A stretch of DNA of 13,833 nt from Candidatus Poribacteria bacterium (GTDB taxonomy: Bacteria > Poribacteria > WGA-4E > DTYX01): NCBI GenBank assembly GCA_012961655.1, contig DTYX01000871.1:1-13833 (forward strand), read 5' to 3'. Made by a program: the position numbers and the translations under genes. The stretch's first letter is position 1; every line of letters begins with the position of its first letter. This document shows, piece after piece, positions 7,814 to 13,833 of this stretch. The notes beneath the pieces were generated by a model. It searched no databases and had not been told where the DNA came from. It saw only the letters and a list, made by a program, of their open reading frames with translations.

Positions 7814-8446
7814 TTATTTTGCCATCGTTCTTTGAACCAGCATTCTCAACAAATCCTCCGAACTTAGATGAGTTACAACAGAAGACATAAATTCCCCGAA
7901 CAACTCTTCGGGGGTAAAATTGGAGGTATCAATCCGAAATTTTCTCCGAATGTGCGAACGTCCGAATTCCTCATTAAACCGATTTAGAAGCATGGGGATA
8001 TCTTCCTTTTTGATTATGCTGTATTCATGCGGTTGTTCCTCCATCCGTCTAGCGATAACTTCCGGCGATGCGGTTAGCAGAGTCAGGATAGTATCCGGAG
8101 GCATTTTGTCTTCAACTTCGCGAGCATACATCACCTGCTGTGGTGGATAGTAGTATAGCGGTCCATAGATAGCCTCTTCGATATGAAATCCTACCAGGAT
8201 GATGTGCTGATTCTTGTGAGCTACGTCAATGTGGTAGTAGACTTGAAATCGTTGGAAGCGTTCTTTGATGGTCGGTGTAAGGGCGACCATCATTTTTTTA
8301 TCCTCCTCCCCCAGATGTTGTTCACCGGGGATTGTAAAATGGTCGTCCAAGTGAAAATGAATTCCCTCTCTTCTGCCCCACTCCGCCAGACTATTCAACA
8401 AAGTTGACTTACCAGTGTATTCACAGCCGATAACGATTAAACGCAT
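7814..8446 (-). CDS. P-loop NTPase, thymidylate kinase-like
   Basis: A 210-residue cytoplasmic protein with a Walker A motif at residues 7-15 (GCEYTGKST) directly after the first strand MRLIVI, as in nucleoside and nucleotide kinases. An LDDHF segment near residue 34 is a plausible substrate or base-binding site. LVGFHIEEAIYGPL (about residues 85-98) resembles the strand and helix carrying the substrate-binding charged residues in deoxynucleoside kinases, and VIARRMEE (about 136-143) looks like an Arg-rich lid. The exact substrate is unknown. ATG 8446 has a clear ribosome binding site, AAGGAG about 7 bases upstream. The gene stands alone, with a promoter about 40 bases upstream. Confidence 0.75.
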   Translation of the reverse strand: MRLIVIGCEYTGKSTLLNSLAEWGRREGIHFHLDDHFTIPGEQHLGEEDKKMMVALTPTIKERFQRFQVYYHIDVAHKNQHIILVGFHIEEAIYGPLYYYPPQQVMYAREVEDKMPPDTILTLLTASPEVIARRMEEQPHEYSIIKKEDIPMLLNRFNEEFGRSHIRRKFRIDTSNFTPEELFGEFMSSVVTHLSSEDLLRMLVQRTMAK

Positions 8447-8490
8447 ATTTCTCTCCTTCGCAAATTTGTAGGTTCCTGTTGTCTAAAACT

Positions 8491-8518
8491 ATCATATTAT
8501 AGTGCAGTATTTTGTCAA
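8491..8518 (-). promoter_or_regulatory. Sigma-70 type promoter of the kinase-like gene
   Basis: On the minus strand a perfect -35 TTGACA (8518-8513) is followed after 16 bases by TATGAT (8496-8491), 5 of 6 matches to the -10 consensus. An overlapping TATAAT at 8501-8496 is too close to the -35 to be used with it. The predicted start near 8484 leaves a leader of about 38 bases before ATG 8446. Confidence 0.65.
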
Positions 8519-8529
8519 GTGATAAATTT

Positions 8530-8567
8530 GGAATTCGGAATTGAAAAGATTAATCATTCCGAATTCC
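8530..8567. repeat. Perfect 12-bp inverted repeat
   Basis: GGAATTCGGAAT (8530-8541) and ATTCCGAATTCC (8556-8567) are exact inverted copies around a 14-base loop; TTT/GAA flanks can extend the stem by three more pairs including one wobble. It lies just upstream of the kinase-like promoter. There is no T-run on either side, so it looks more like a dispersed palindromic element than a terminator. Confidence 0.6.
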
Positions 8568-8607
8568 GAAATCCGGCCTCCTTGCCAGTGAGGGTATCTT
8601 ATCAAAG

Positions 8608-8625
8608 TGTAAAACAAATTTTACA
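8608..8625. terminator. AT-rich hairpin after the single-pass membrane protein gene
   Basis: TGTAAAA (8608-8614) and TTTTACA (8619-8625) form a perfect 7-bp stem with a 4-base loop, 12 bases past the stop of the gene at 8638. The stem is AT-rich and no clear U-tract follows on the minus strand, so any terminator role is weakly supported. Confidence 0.3.
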
Positions 8626-8637
8626 GTACATTACAAT

Positions 8638-9186
8638 CTATACACCCAACGTCCTGAAGAGAATATCAAAGACCGGTCTTTCATCAGTCCGATGGTATAA
8701 TTCATCCTCGCCTTCAAAAATCTCCCCGTTTTTTTCAAGACATCGGAGTTTTATCCGAATTCTGGTGCCGGAGATTAACTCGTACAGTTGAAAAACTTCA
8801 TAGAAGTCTTGTGTTTCCGAAGGTTCTATCGTTATGGGCATGTTATGTCGCATTAAGCCTGGGAAGATGGCAGCTTGAGGAGTTTCATAGGGTTCTATCT
8901 CTTGCCATCTACGTCCGTTTTTGATACTCAAGGTACACTCTTCAATCGTTACTGGTCTCTGGTCGCTTTCGTTATAAATCCTTAAAGACAGGAGGAATAG
9001 AGTAAAACCACCCCGCGTTATGAAACAATTGGTTTGATTCGCCAATAATTGTATCTTTACTTGTGATTCGCTTCGTAAACCCACGCGGGATTTAGATACT
9101 ACATTGCCCTTCTGAAAATCGTATATCCATTTGGATAATGCCAAAATAAGGGCTATTATGCTGATAATTAAAGCTAGTAGGTTCAT
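8638..9186 (-). CDS. Unrecognised single-pass membrane protein with a beta-rich domain
   Basis: I do not recognise this family. From ATG 9186 the protein is 182 residues: one membrane segment at residues 2-18 (LLALIISIIALILALSK) followed by about 160 residues rich in predicted beta strands. The stretch LFLLSLRIYNESDQRPVTIEECTLSIKNGRRW looks like an immunoglobulin-like or similar sandwich strand pattern, and acidic residues are frequent near the C-terminus. The frame is open to 9303 with ATGs at 9282 and 9216. None has a clear ribosome binding site, so I picked the one that opens directly into the membrane segment. No promoter is evident. It lies between the GH106-like gene and the kinase-like gene and may be an independent unit. 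Confidence 0.6.
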   Translation of the reverse strand: MNLLALIISIIALILALSKWIYDFQKGNVVSKSRVGLRSESQVKIQLLANQTNCFITRGGFTLFLLSLRIYNESDQRPVTIEECTLSIKNGRRWQEIEPYETPQAAIFPGLMRHNMPITIEPSETQDFYEVFQLYELISGTRIRIKLRCLEKNGEIFEGEDELYHRTDERPVFDILFRTLGV

Positions 9187-9380
9187 ATGGCGAAATGGAT
9201 GCAGCTTACAAATCATCGGAGTTGAAGCAAACGGTGCTCCTTCTGTAACGAAATGAATTTTGTCGGGCAAATTACCTGACATCGTATCATAGAAAAGACA
9301 CAAACGCGGCTATGAGCATTTTCCAAACATTTATGAATTTTACTCCTTGAACGTATTGATGAAAGGCTCAAGAGGTATAA

Positions 9381-9415
9381 GGGCAATTGGACATCAATTA
9401 ATGTTTCCATTGCCC
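9381..9415. terminator. Imperfect stem-loop 31 bases after the GH106-like gene
   Basis: GGGCAAT (9381-9387) pairs with ATTGCCC (9409-9415), and inner TGGA and TCCA segments lengthen the stem with a bulge. Position after the hydrolase stop suggests a 3' end signal, but a U-tract is missing on both strands. Confidence 0.35.
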
Positions 9416-9445
9416 TCACTGCTCGGCAGGTCAAAGCAACAGTTG

Positions 9446-12400
9446 TCACTCAGAAACTACAATCTCAATCCCGTCTATCAATCCATACGGCACAAGTTGA
9501 TAATCATCGACCCAGTTAGCTTCATCGACAAATTGTCCAGGGCCGACCCACGGAAGCGCGTCGCCTAATTTGTGATGCAACGGCCCGAATGTATTGCGCA
9601 GGGTACTGATGACTTCGATGCTGACGGAGTTTTCGCCGTGTTTCACGAAATCGGTGATGTCCACCTGCCAGGGTTGATACCAGAGTAGAATAGGTTCTGA
9701 ATCGTTGACGGATATTCGGAATAAGCATCCTTTCGGATTTTTCAGACGGAGAAGCGCTTGCTGTCCATCTTCTGCCTCACAGGTGAATTTTCCACGGTAT
9801 CGTATATTGCCCGCATAGAACGGATATCCCTGTTCTCCCCAGTTGCCGTTTGTCAACTTTTGTGGTTCGTCAGTGAGGATGTATTTGTCGTCAGCGACCT
9901 TGCGCACGCCGAAGTCACCAATCAGGTACATATCCTCTACCTGTACGTCCATGCCGTATTGGCACTCAAGTTCTATTAGGTTCTCGCCCTTTTTCACCTG
10001 CTCAGAGATGTCAACCTTGCTGAATTGCTTGTCCCAGTGCCATTCGTCGGTTTCTGTGGAGACAGCCTGACCGTTGACGGAAAGCGTATAATCCGAGGCG
10101 GATTCCAACACAAGCGAAACATTTTTGCCTTCGACTTCCGATTCAAAAGTCGTTTTCAGGCGCAATTTCAACCCCGCCGTGGGTTTGATGCCCTTCTGGT
10201 CGAGCGCCCAGGGTTGAATTCCCGCGTAGGCTTCCAAACCCGCCGCCTTCCACGCCGCACGCCGAGCTTTCCATATCGGCGTCTTGTCGCTCCAATCGCC
10301 ATCGTCAAGGGCATATTGACAGGTATCCAGCGTCAGCGAATTGAGATGCAGCCGCTCGAACATCCAGGGGCCGTTGAGCGCTATCGTTTCTTTGACTGCC
10401 AATTCCCCATGTGTCGCCGGCGTTTCAATTTCTGCCGCCGTATCGACGACGAGAGCATGACTGCCAACGGGCGGAAATTCGAGTTCGACAATGGCGCGGC
10501 CATCCTCGACTTTCACAGGTACATCCGTAATCTCGCCGCTAGCCAGATGCCATTCCGTCACCTTGCCTGAAATTCCCCCTGCCCCCTTTGCTAAAGGGGG
10601 AGTAATTGCAAGTGAAATGCGCGCTTTGTAGCTCTCTGTCCGACTTTTGCTCGACAGGAAGTAGATATGATTTTCACCCGAAATCCCCCCAGTCCCCTTT
10701 AATAAAGAGGGAGCAATACGATGATGCACGTAAATGTCGCCAATCTCATTTCCATCCGCATCGGTGATGCTCACATCGTGCGGAATAAATTTATCCAACG
10801 CCTGCTCTACGGATGTTTTGTCCGCTGCTACCGTCGTCACGCCTTTATGTTGCAGTAGTTCTTGCCATTCGGATTCGGCGGGTACGCCGTCAATGAGCGT
10901 TGGAGTTTCCCCGACAAATACGACGGGGCCGCCAGCGGCCATGAATGATTTGAGCAGTTCAAAAGTACTCCGACTCCACGTCAGCGATGGCGGCACAACG
11001 ATAAGTCGGTATCGCCCTTCCTTTGCTACACGGAGGGTATTGCCATCCACAGAGGCATGTTTGCTTAAAATCATCTCGTCGCCGAGGTCGAAGTCGCGGT
11101 GGATAGCCAGCAGGTCATCGAGCAGTGTCGTAAAGGAACGATTGTATGACTCAGCGCGTTCATTTCGATTAGCCAGCGGCTCATAAGTCGCCCAGGCGCT
11201 GCCCATCGGATGCAAGAGCAATATATCAGCGTAAAACTGTCCCTGAGAACAGAGATAGCCAGCGCGGGAGAAATAATCGTTCGCCAATTTGTAATGTCCC
11301 CAATACGGCTGATGATAGCTAATTGTCGGCGGATAATCGCGTTTCTGCTCGCCCTTCATCGTGTAGAGCGTGAGGTGTTGACACAGAAAGGTGATTCCCA
11401 GAGCGAAATGAAAATCCGCAATCCATTTCTGGTCTTCAAACGTCATGCTGTGTCCACTGACGCCGAAAATTTCGCACAAAATCCGTGGTCTGCCGAATTG
11501 ATGCGCAGCGCTGGAACACTGCTTCAAGGTCAGCGGATTGTCGATATTGCGTCCGAGGTGGTCTATCCCTGGACATTGCATGAATTCGTAATGCGGCATC
11601 GCGGCGCCGATGAAATGAATTTGATAGACCAAATTATCTTCAGCCATATAATGTCCAGTCATCATCAGATTTAATTTTTCGCAACGTTCGCCAAAGGGCT
11701 TGCTGAACGCCTCGACGAATCGCTGAGTAACTGTCCGCCAGAAATCATATCGAACTTTCTCAGAGCCTTCGCCTTCAAAATACACCAACGGCAGTTTTTC
11801 CAAGAGGTCATATCCGTTGATTTGCTGGAAATATTCCGGCATAGCGTCTGTCCAGGGCGCTTGTCCGCCGATGTAATACTGCGGTTCATCGGTGAACATG
11901 CCGGGCATAAATTCGCCGAACTCACCCTTAAATTCTTCGGCATAAGCGTCATGAGTGGCTTTCATGAACTCTTCCGTTACCATCGGATTTAGCAAATCCA
12001 CATAGCTCTCGCCGTTGAACCAGTTGCTCGGCGGCTGAATGCGGACATGGAAAGCATATACAGTTTCATCTTCGTCTATTTTACTCGAAGTGTCAACCTG
12101 ACGAAAACTCTTTAGTTTCCCTGATTCAGACATTTTAATAGCGAAGCATCGCAACGCATTCTCATCCGGCGATTCTACTTCCTCGGCTATCAACGCCCGC
12201 GCTTTATATTCGTCGCCTTTCGCGGGAATAATCCCGCCTGCAAAGCCACTTGGCCACTTGTCTTCATCGTACAGCCACGATTCCGTATCTACCTTCCGAC
12301 CTTCCTCTAAACAAGCGCGAATGCATTCCATCCACTCCTTCGACAGATACGGCGTAGCTAATCCTACACGCGAGTGCATGAAATATCCACCAAAACCTTG

Positions 12401-12517
12401 TTCTGCCATCTGACGCACCTGCCAGCGAAGTTCCTCTGGGTCCAATGCGTCGTTCCACGACCAAAAAGGCGATGGGCGATATTCTTTGCCTGGATTTTTA
12501 AATTCTGCTGGTTTCAT
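9446..12517 (-). CDS. GH106-like glycoside hydrolase with in-frame palindromic inserts
   Basis: A 1023-residue protein resembling the GH106 (alpha-L-rhamnosidase) and related large hydrolase family. The N-terminus shows NPGKEYRPSPFWSWND, GFGGYFMHSR near residue 41 and LYDEDKWPSG near residue 82. MFTDEPQYY near residue 207 contains a likely catalytic or metal-binding Glu. A galactose-binding-like beta domain follows at roughly residues 750-900 (SLVLESASDYTLSVNG). There is no signal peptide, so it probably acts in the cytoplasm on imported oligosaccharides. ATG 12517 has AGGAGG 4 bases upstream and a perfect promoter about 50 bases upstream. Residues about 601-613 and 638-650 are encoded by two copies of a palindromic DNA element (PSLLKGTGGISG and PPLAKGAGGISG) flanking one beta-strand segment, and are probably surface loops. 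Confidence 0.85.
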   Translation of the reverse strand: MKPAEFKNPGKEYRPSPFWSWNDALDPEELRWQVRQMAEQGFGGYFMHSRVGLATPYLSKEWMECIRACLEEGRKVDTESWLYDEDKWPSGFAGGIIPAKGDEYKARALIAEEVESPDENALRCFAIKMSESGKLKSFRQVDTSSKIDEDETVYAFHVRIQPPSNWFNGESYVDLLNPMVTEEFMKATHDAYAEEFKGEFGEFMPGMFTDEPQYYIGGQAPWTDAMPEYFQQINGYDLLEKLPLVYFEGEGSEKVRYDFWRTVTQRFVEAFSKPFGERCEKLNLMMTGHYMAEDNLVYQIHFIGAAMPHYEFMQCPGIDHLGRNIDNPLTLKQCSSAAHQFGRPRILCEIFGVSGHSMTFEDQKWIADFHFALGITFLCQHLTLYTMKGEQKRDYPPTISYHQPYWGHYKLANDYFSRAGYLCSQGQFYADILLLHPMGSAWATYEPLANRNERAESYNRSFTTLLDDLLAIHRDFDLGDEMILSKHASVDGNTLRVAKEGRYRLIVVPPSLTWSRSTFELLKSFMAAGGPVVFVGETPTLIDGVPAESEWQELLQHKGVTTVAADKTSVEQALDKFIPHDVSITDADGNEIGDIYVHHRIAPSLLKGTGGISGENHIYFLSSKSRTESYKARISLAITPPLAKGAGGISGKVTEWHLASGEITDVPVKVEDGRAIVELEFPPVGSHALVVDTAAEIETPATHGELAVKETIALNGPWMFERLHLNSLTLDTCQYALDDGDWSDKTPIWKARRAAWKAAGLEAYAGIQPWALDQKGIKPTAGLKLRLKTTFESEVEGKNVSLVLESASDYTLSVNGQAVSTETDEWHWDKQFSKVDISEQVKKGENLIELECQYGMDVQVEDMYLIGDFGVRKVADDKYILTDEPQKLTNGNWGEQGYPFYAGNIRYRGKFTCEAEDGQQALLRLKNPKGCLFRISVNDSEPILLWYQPWQVDITDFVKHGENSVSIEVISTLRNTFGPLHHKLGDALPWVGPGQFVDEANWVDDYQLVPYGLIDGIEIVVSE
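10567..10606 (-). repeat. Palindromic element inside the hydrolase gene, copy A
   Basis: A 40-base unit containing a perfect 8-bp hairpin: CCCCCTTT (10582-10589) and AAAGGGGG (10593-10600) with a 3-base loop. It matches copy B at 32 of 40 positions with no gaps. On the coding strand it gives ITPPLAKGAGGISG in frame. Sequences of this C-run/TTT/AAA/G-run kind are common as dispersed repeats between genes; here one is translated. Confidence 0.75.
10678..10717 (-). repeat. Palindromic element inside the hydrolase gene, copy B
   Basis: The second 40-base unit, same orientation as copy A, 71 bases away. Its hairpin arms are 10693-10700 and 10704-10711, with one mismatch and one wobble, so it is more decayed than copy A. 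It encodes IAPSLLKGTGGISG in the same reading phase as copy A. Confidence 0.7.
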
Positions 12518-12562
12518 AGTACCTCCTGATTTACCATTTCAGCTTGAAAAATTGATTTTATA

Positions 12563-12595
12563 TTATTATATCTGATGAAAAAAGCCGTGTCAAGC
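12563..12595 (-). promoter_or_regulatory. Perfect-consensus promoter of the GH106-like gene (block copy 1)
   Basis: On the minus strand TTGACA (12593-12588), exactly 17 bases, then TATAAT (12570-12565): both hexamers and the spacer are ideal for a sigma-70 type factor. The predicted start is near 12558, giving a leader of about 40 bases. The full 33-base block, including the spacer, recurs with one difference at 13587-13619. Confidence 0.85.
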
Positions 12596-12658
12596 TCATA
12601 CATCTGCTCACACGCGTGATATGAAAATACTTACCGTTAAATAAAACTGGGGGTAAAT

Positions 12659-12710
12659 CAGCAAAAATTGCTGTTTTGTCATCCCTAGTTCACCGCTGAA
12701 TCAGATGACA
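12659..12710. terminator. Two stem-loops after the HEPN-like gene
   Basis: TGTCATC (12677-12683) pairs with GATGACA (12704-12710), 2 bases past the stop codon, with an inner TTCA/TGAA hairpin (12689-12700). A second hairpin, CAGCAA/TTGCTG-type, spans 12659-12673 and in plus orientation is followed by TTTT. These probably form the 3' end of the HEPN-like message, though no U-tract follows on the minus strand. Confidence 0.4.
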
Positions 12711-12712
12711 TA

Positions 12713-13084
12713 TCATGGAAGCTGGGCAATATAATTTCTGATTGCTTCCAGCTCAGTGGCAATCAGATTTTCGACGAAAGCGGGTTGGAAAGCAGTAGCG
12801 GGATTCATCTGGAACACATCGTACCGTGCTCGAATACTAAAACGCTTGAGGTTTCGATAGTCGCCTCGAATTAGATGTAGCCGACGTCGAATCCAATCTT
12901 CGCGTTCCGCGTGATTTTTAGGGTGAACTCCAACGCGCGCCAGGTAACCATCTACAAGGTGGAGAGCAGCGTAGAAACATGCAGTAACTCCCCAATCCAT
13001 CAATTGAGGAGATAAAAGAACAAGCCCTCTCGCTAATCGTTCATTCTGTTCAGCCTGCATTCTGTAAATTCTCTCGCTTGGCAT
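12713..13084 (-). CDS. HEPN-like domain protein
   Basis: A 123-residue all-helical protein. Features seen are DWGVTACFYAALHLVDGYLARVGVHPKNHAERED (residues about 29-62), then RRRLHLIRGDYRNLKRFSIRARYDVF and a C-terminal helix ELEAIRNYIAQL. This matches my picture of a HEPN-superfamily group often found beside minimal nucleotidyltransferases. A canonical R-x4-6-H RNase motif is not obvious, so RNase activity is doubtful. I chose ATG 13084 because GGAGAGG lies just upstream; the frame is open further to 13180, but the upstream part has no ribosome binding site. It overlaps the preceding small ORF by 52 bases. It may be one half of a toxin-antitoxin pair whose partner is damaged. Confidence 0.65.
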   Translation of the reverse strand: MPSERIYRMQAEQNERLARGLVLLSPQLMDWGVTACFYAALHLVDGYLARVGVHPKNHAEREDWIRRRLHLIRGDYRNLKRFSIRARYDVFQMNPATAFQPAFVENLIATELEAIRNYIAQLP

Positions 13085-13281
13085 CTTCCTCTCCTTTTCT
13101 GTAAATGATTTGGTATTTGCCAATCTATAAGCGTAATTAGGTGCATATAAGCCCCATAAGGCTTTGCAACGATGCCCCAAACATACGGGTTATCCTTGAC
13201 CTTCTGTGCAAACTCTTTAGCTATGGCGTGTAATTCCTCCCGATTGCGGTCAAAACGTTTTTTCTGTTCTAAAACAGTCAT
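13033..13281 (-). CDS. Small ORF upstream of HEPN-like gene, possibly a broken nucleotidyltransferase
   Basis: From ATG 13281, with GGAG 8 bases upstream, the frame encodes 82 residues. The first 40 (FDRNREELHAIAKEFAQKVK then NPYVWGIVA) look like the first helix and strand of a minimal nucleotidyltransferase of the kind that pairs with HEPN proteins. In that family the strand should be followed by a GS-x-ARG and a SD-x-D motif. Here it continues KPYGAYMHLITLID and then basic sequence that overlaps the HEPN-like gene out of frame. So the catalytic motifs are absent and the gene may be a deletion remnant. The frame is open to 13335, but that ATG has no ribosome binding site. The nucleotidyltransferase reading is an inference from a short match. 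Confidence 0.45.
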   Translation of the reverse strand: MTVLEQKKRFDRNREELHAIAKEFAQKVKDNPYVWGIVAKPYGAYMHLITLIDWQIPNHLQKRRGRCQAREFTECRLNRMND

Positions 13282-13331
13282 AATCTTCGCTCCTTTGAAA
13301 AACAAAATAATTTTACAATCTTCTTTGCCTT

Positions 13332-13430
13332 TCATCGTATGTCTCTAATACCACTACCGTTGAGCGTCATTTCAATAATTTGTTCTTTCACTTCTGGTAA
13401 GTGTCCTTTGTAGGAATAGTCCAGTTTTCT
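13332..13430 (-). pseudogene. insA: IS1-type InsA fragment
   Basis: On the minus strand, codons 13430-13335 read RKLDYSYKGHLPEVKEQ then IIEMTLNGSGIRDIR and stop at TGA 13334-13332. This matches the segment of IS1-family InsA after its zinc-finger motif (the CRK-x-F-x-LDY-x-YKG region and the NGSGIRD-TARVL turn). Only about 32 of roughly 90 residues remain; the zinc-finger Cys residues, the rest of the helix-turn-helix and InsB are gone, and no start codon belongs to it. It is a dead relic that shows past IS1 activity here. No IS ends or target duplications could be identified. Confidence 0.65.
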
Positions 13431-13546
13431 ATCACTACGGGAAGTGGCTGCTTTAATCGGTAATGTTTGCTATGCAGGGGATGGGTTAATTGGATGAGCT
13501 TGAATTCGGCATAAGGCATTGCTTCAATTCTCTCTATTGCTTCCAC
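13388..13546 (-). CDS. Small chimeric ORF downstream of a perfect promoter
   Basis: GTG 13546 has GAGG 8 bases upstream and lies about 35 bases after the predicted start site of the perfect promoter at 13587-13619, so translation is plausible. It encodes 52 residues, beginning VEAIERIEAMPYAEFKL, and ends at TGA 13390-13388. The last 14 or so codons run out of frame through the insA fragment, so the original gene was probably cut by an IS1-related event and the tail is accidental. I do not recognise the N-terminal part. It may be the remnant of the first gene of the operon that led to the HEPN-like gene. Confidence 0.4.
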   Translation of the reverse strand: MEAIERIEAMPYAEFKLIQLTHPLHSKHYRLKQPLPVVIENWTIPTKDTYQK

Positions 13547-13586
13547 GTTGGTTACCTCGATTCTATTTTTTCAACTTGGACTTTTG

Positions 13587-13619
13587 TTATTATATCTGAT
13601 GAAAGAAGCCGTGTCAAGC
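13587..13619 (-). promoter_or_regulatory. Perfect-consensus promoter, block copy 2
   Basis: TTGACA (13617-13612), 17 bases, TATAAT (13594-13589) on the minus strand. The whole 33-base block differs from the copy at 12563-12595 by one base in the spacer, while flanking sequence is mostly unlike. It should drive the small ORF at 13546, the ORF at 13281 and the HEPN-like gene. Confidence 0.8.
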
Positions 13620-13825
13620 CCAAATCACGACAAACAGAAATATTTTAGTTTTCAAGACATGGTTTTCAACTTTTTACCGATGTTCAATAAAGGATAACAG
13701 TTCACCCAAGTATAAAAGTTAAAAAATCAGTCATTTTTTCTGTAATTTTTTCGAGTCTTTTGCGACTAATAAATAAAGCAAAAAAAATTCGCATAACCAA
13801 ACACAAAAATGGAGGAATTTAAACA
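13620..13825. other. AT-rich intergenic region between divergent genes
   Basis: The stretch between the minus-strand promoter and the plus-strand gene start is very AT-rich. It holds two direct copies of GTTTTCAA (13648-13655 and 13662-13669) 14 bases apart, a possible regulator site, and a weak AGTC/GACT hairpin near 13760. No convincing -35/-10 pair for the plus-strand gene was found. Confidence 0.4.
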
Positions 13826-13833
13826 ATGCTAAA
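13826..13833 (+). CDS. Partial plus-strand CDS, start only
   Basis: ATG 13826-13828 follows GGAGG (13811-13815) by 10 bases, a convincing translation start that runs off the right edge after M-L. Product unknown. It is the only apparently intact plus-strand gene start in the window. Confidence 0.55.

Noticed and set aside
9304..9445. Open frames on both strands between the GH106-like gene and the next gene
   Set aside because: None gave a recognisable family or a ribosome binding site, and the strand with the longest frame overlaps both neighbours out of frame; I treat it as noncoding with one stem-loop.
10025..10570. A 181-codon plus-strand open frame
   Set aside because: It is antisense to the GH106-like gene and its Arg- and Phe-rich composition is typical of a shadow frame.
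12659..12673. A plus-strand intrinsic terminator from the hairpin followed by TTTT
   Set aside because: No plus-strand gene lies upstream that would need it, and four T residues are too few to be convincing; it is reported only as part of the 3' structure of the minus-strand gene.

Overview
The window looks like chromosomal DNA from an uncultured bacterium of moderate GC. Two large multi-pass membrane proteins of the DUF6785/DUF6784 type, glycoside hydrolases without leader peptides, a sugar phosphate isomerase, and many small palindromes and gene relics between genes together suggest Candidatus Poribacteria or a related uncultured lineage. That placement is an inference from gene content; no rRNA or marker gene is present. 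I found no rRNA, tRNA or CRISPR array.

Layout. Nearly all genes are on the minus strand. The left block (1-7439) reads right to left: a 660-residue membrane protein, a secreted LamG-like protein, a DUF5060/apiosidase-like glycoside hydrolase that overlaps it by 4 bases, a second membrane protein paralogous to the first, a TIM-barrel sugar isomerase/epimerase, and the first 16 codons of what may be an Old Yellow Enzyme-like oxidoreductase. I read this as a carbohydrate locus: glycan recognition and cleavage, possible transport by the membrane pair, then isomerisation and redox of the sugar. The transport role is a hypothesis.

The middle (7500-9450) holds a plus-strand hicB-hicA toxin-antitoxin relic cut at both ends, a small P-loop kinase-like gene with its own good promoter, a 12-bp perfect inverted repeat, and an unrecognised single-pass membrane protein. 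Next comes a 1023-residue GH106-like hydrolase (9446-12517). It has a perfect sigma-70 type promoter and carries two in-frame copies of a 40-bp palindromic element that are translated as part of the enzyme.

The right end (12650-13833) is scrambled: a HEPN-like gene, a small overlapping ORF that may be a broken nucleotidyltransferase partner, an IS1-type insA fragment, and a chimeric small ORF. In front of them sits a second, 32/33 identical copy of the promoter that drives the GH106-like gene. A plus-strand gene begins at the last bases.

The strongest observations are the duplicated promoter block with a conserved spacer, the in-frame palindromic insertions in the hydrolase, the relics of two toxin-antitoxin type modules and an IS1 element, and the paired DUF6785 paralogs around a leaderless hydrolase.
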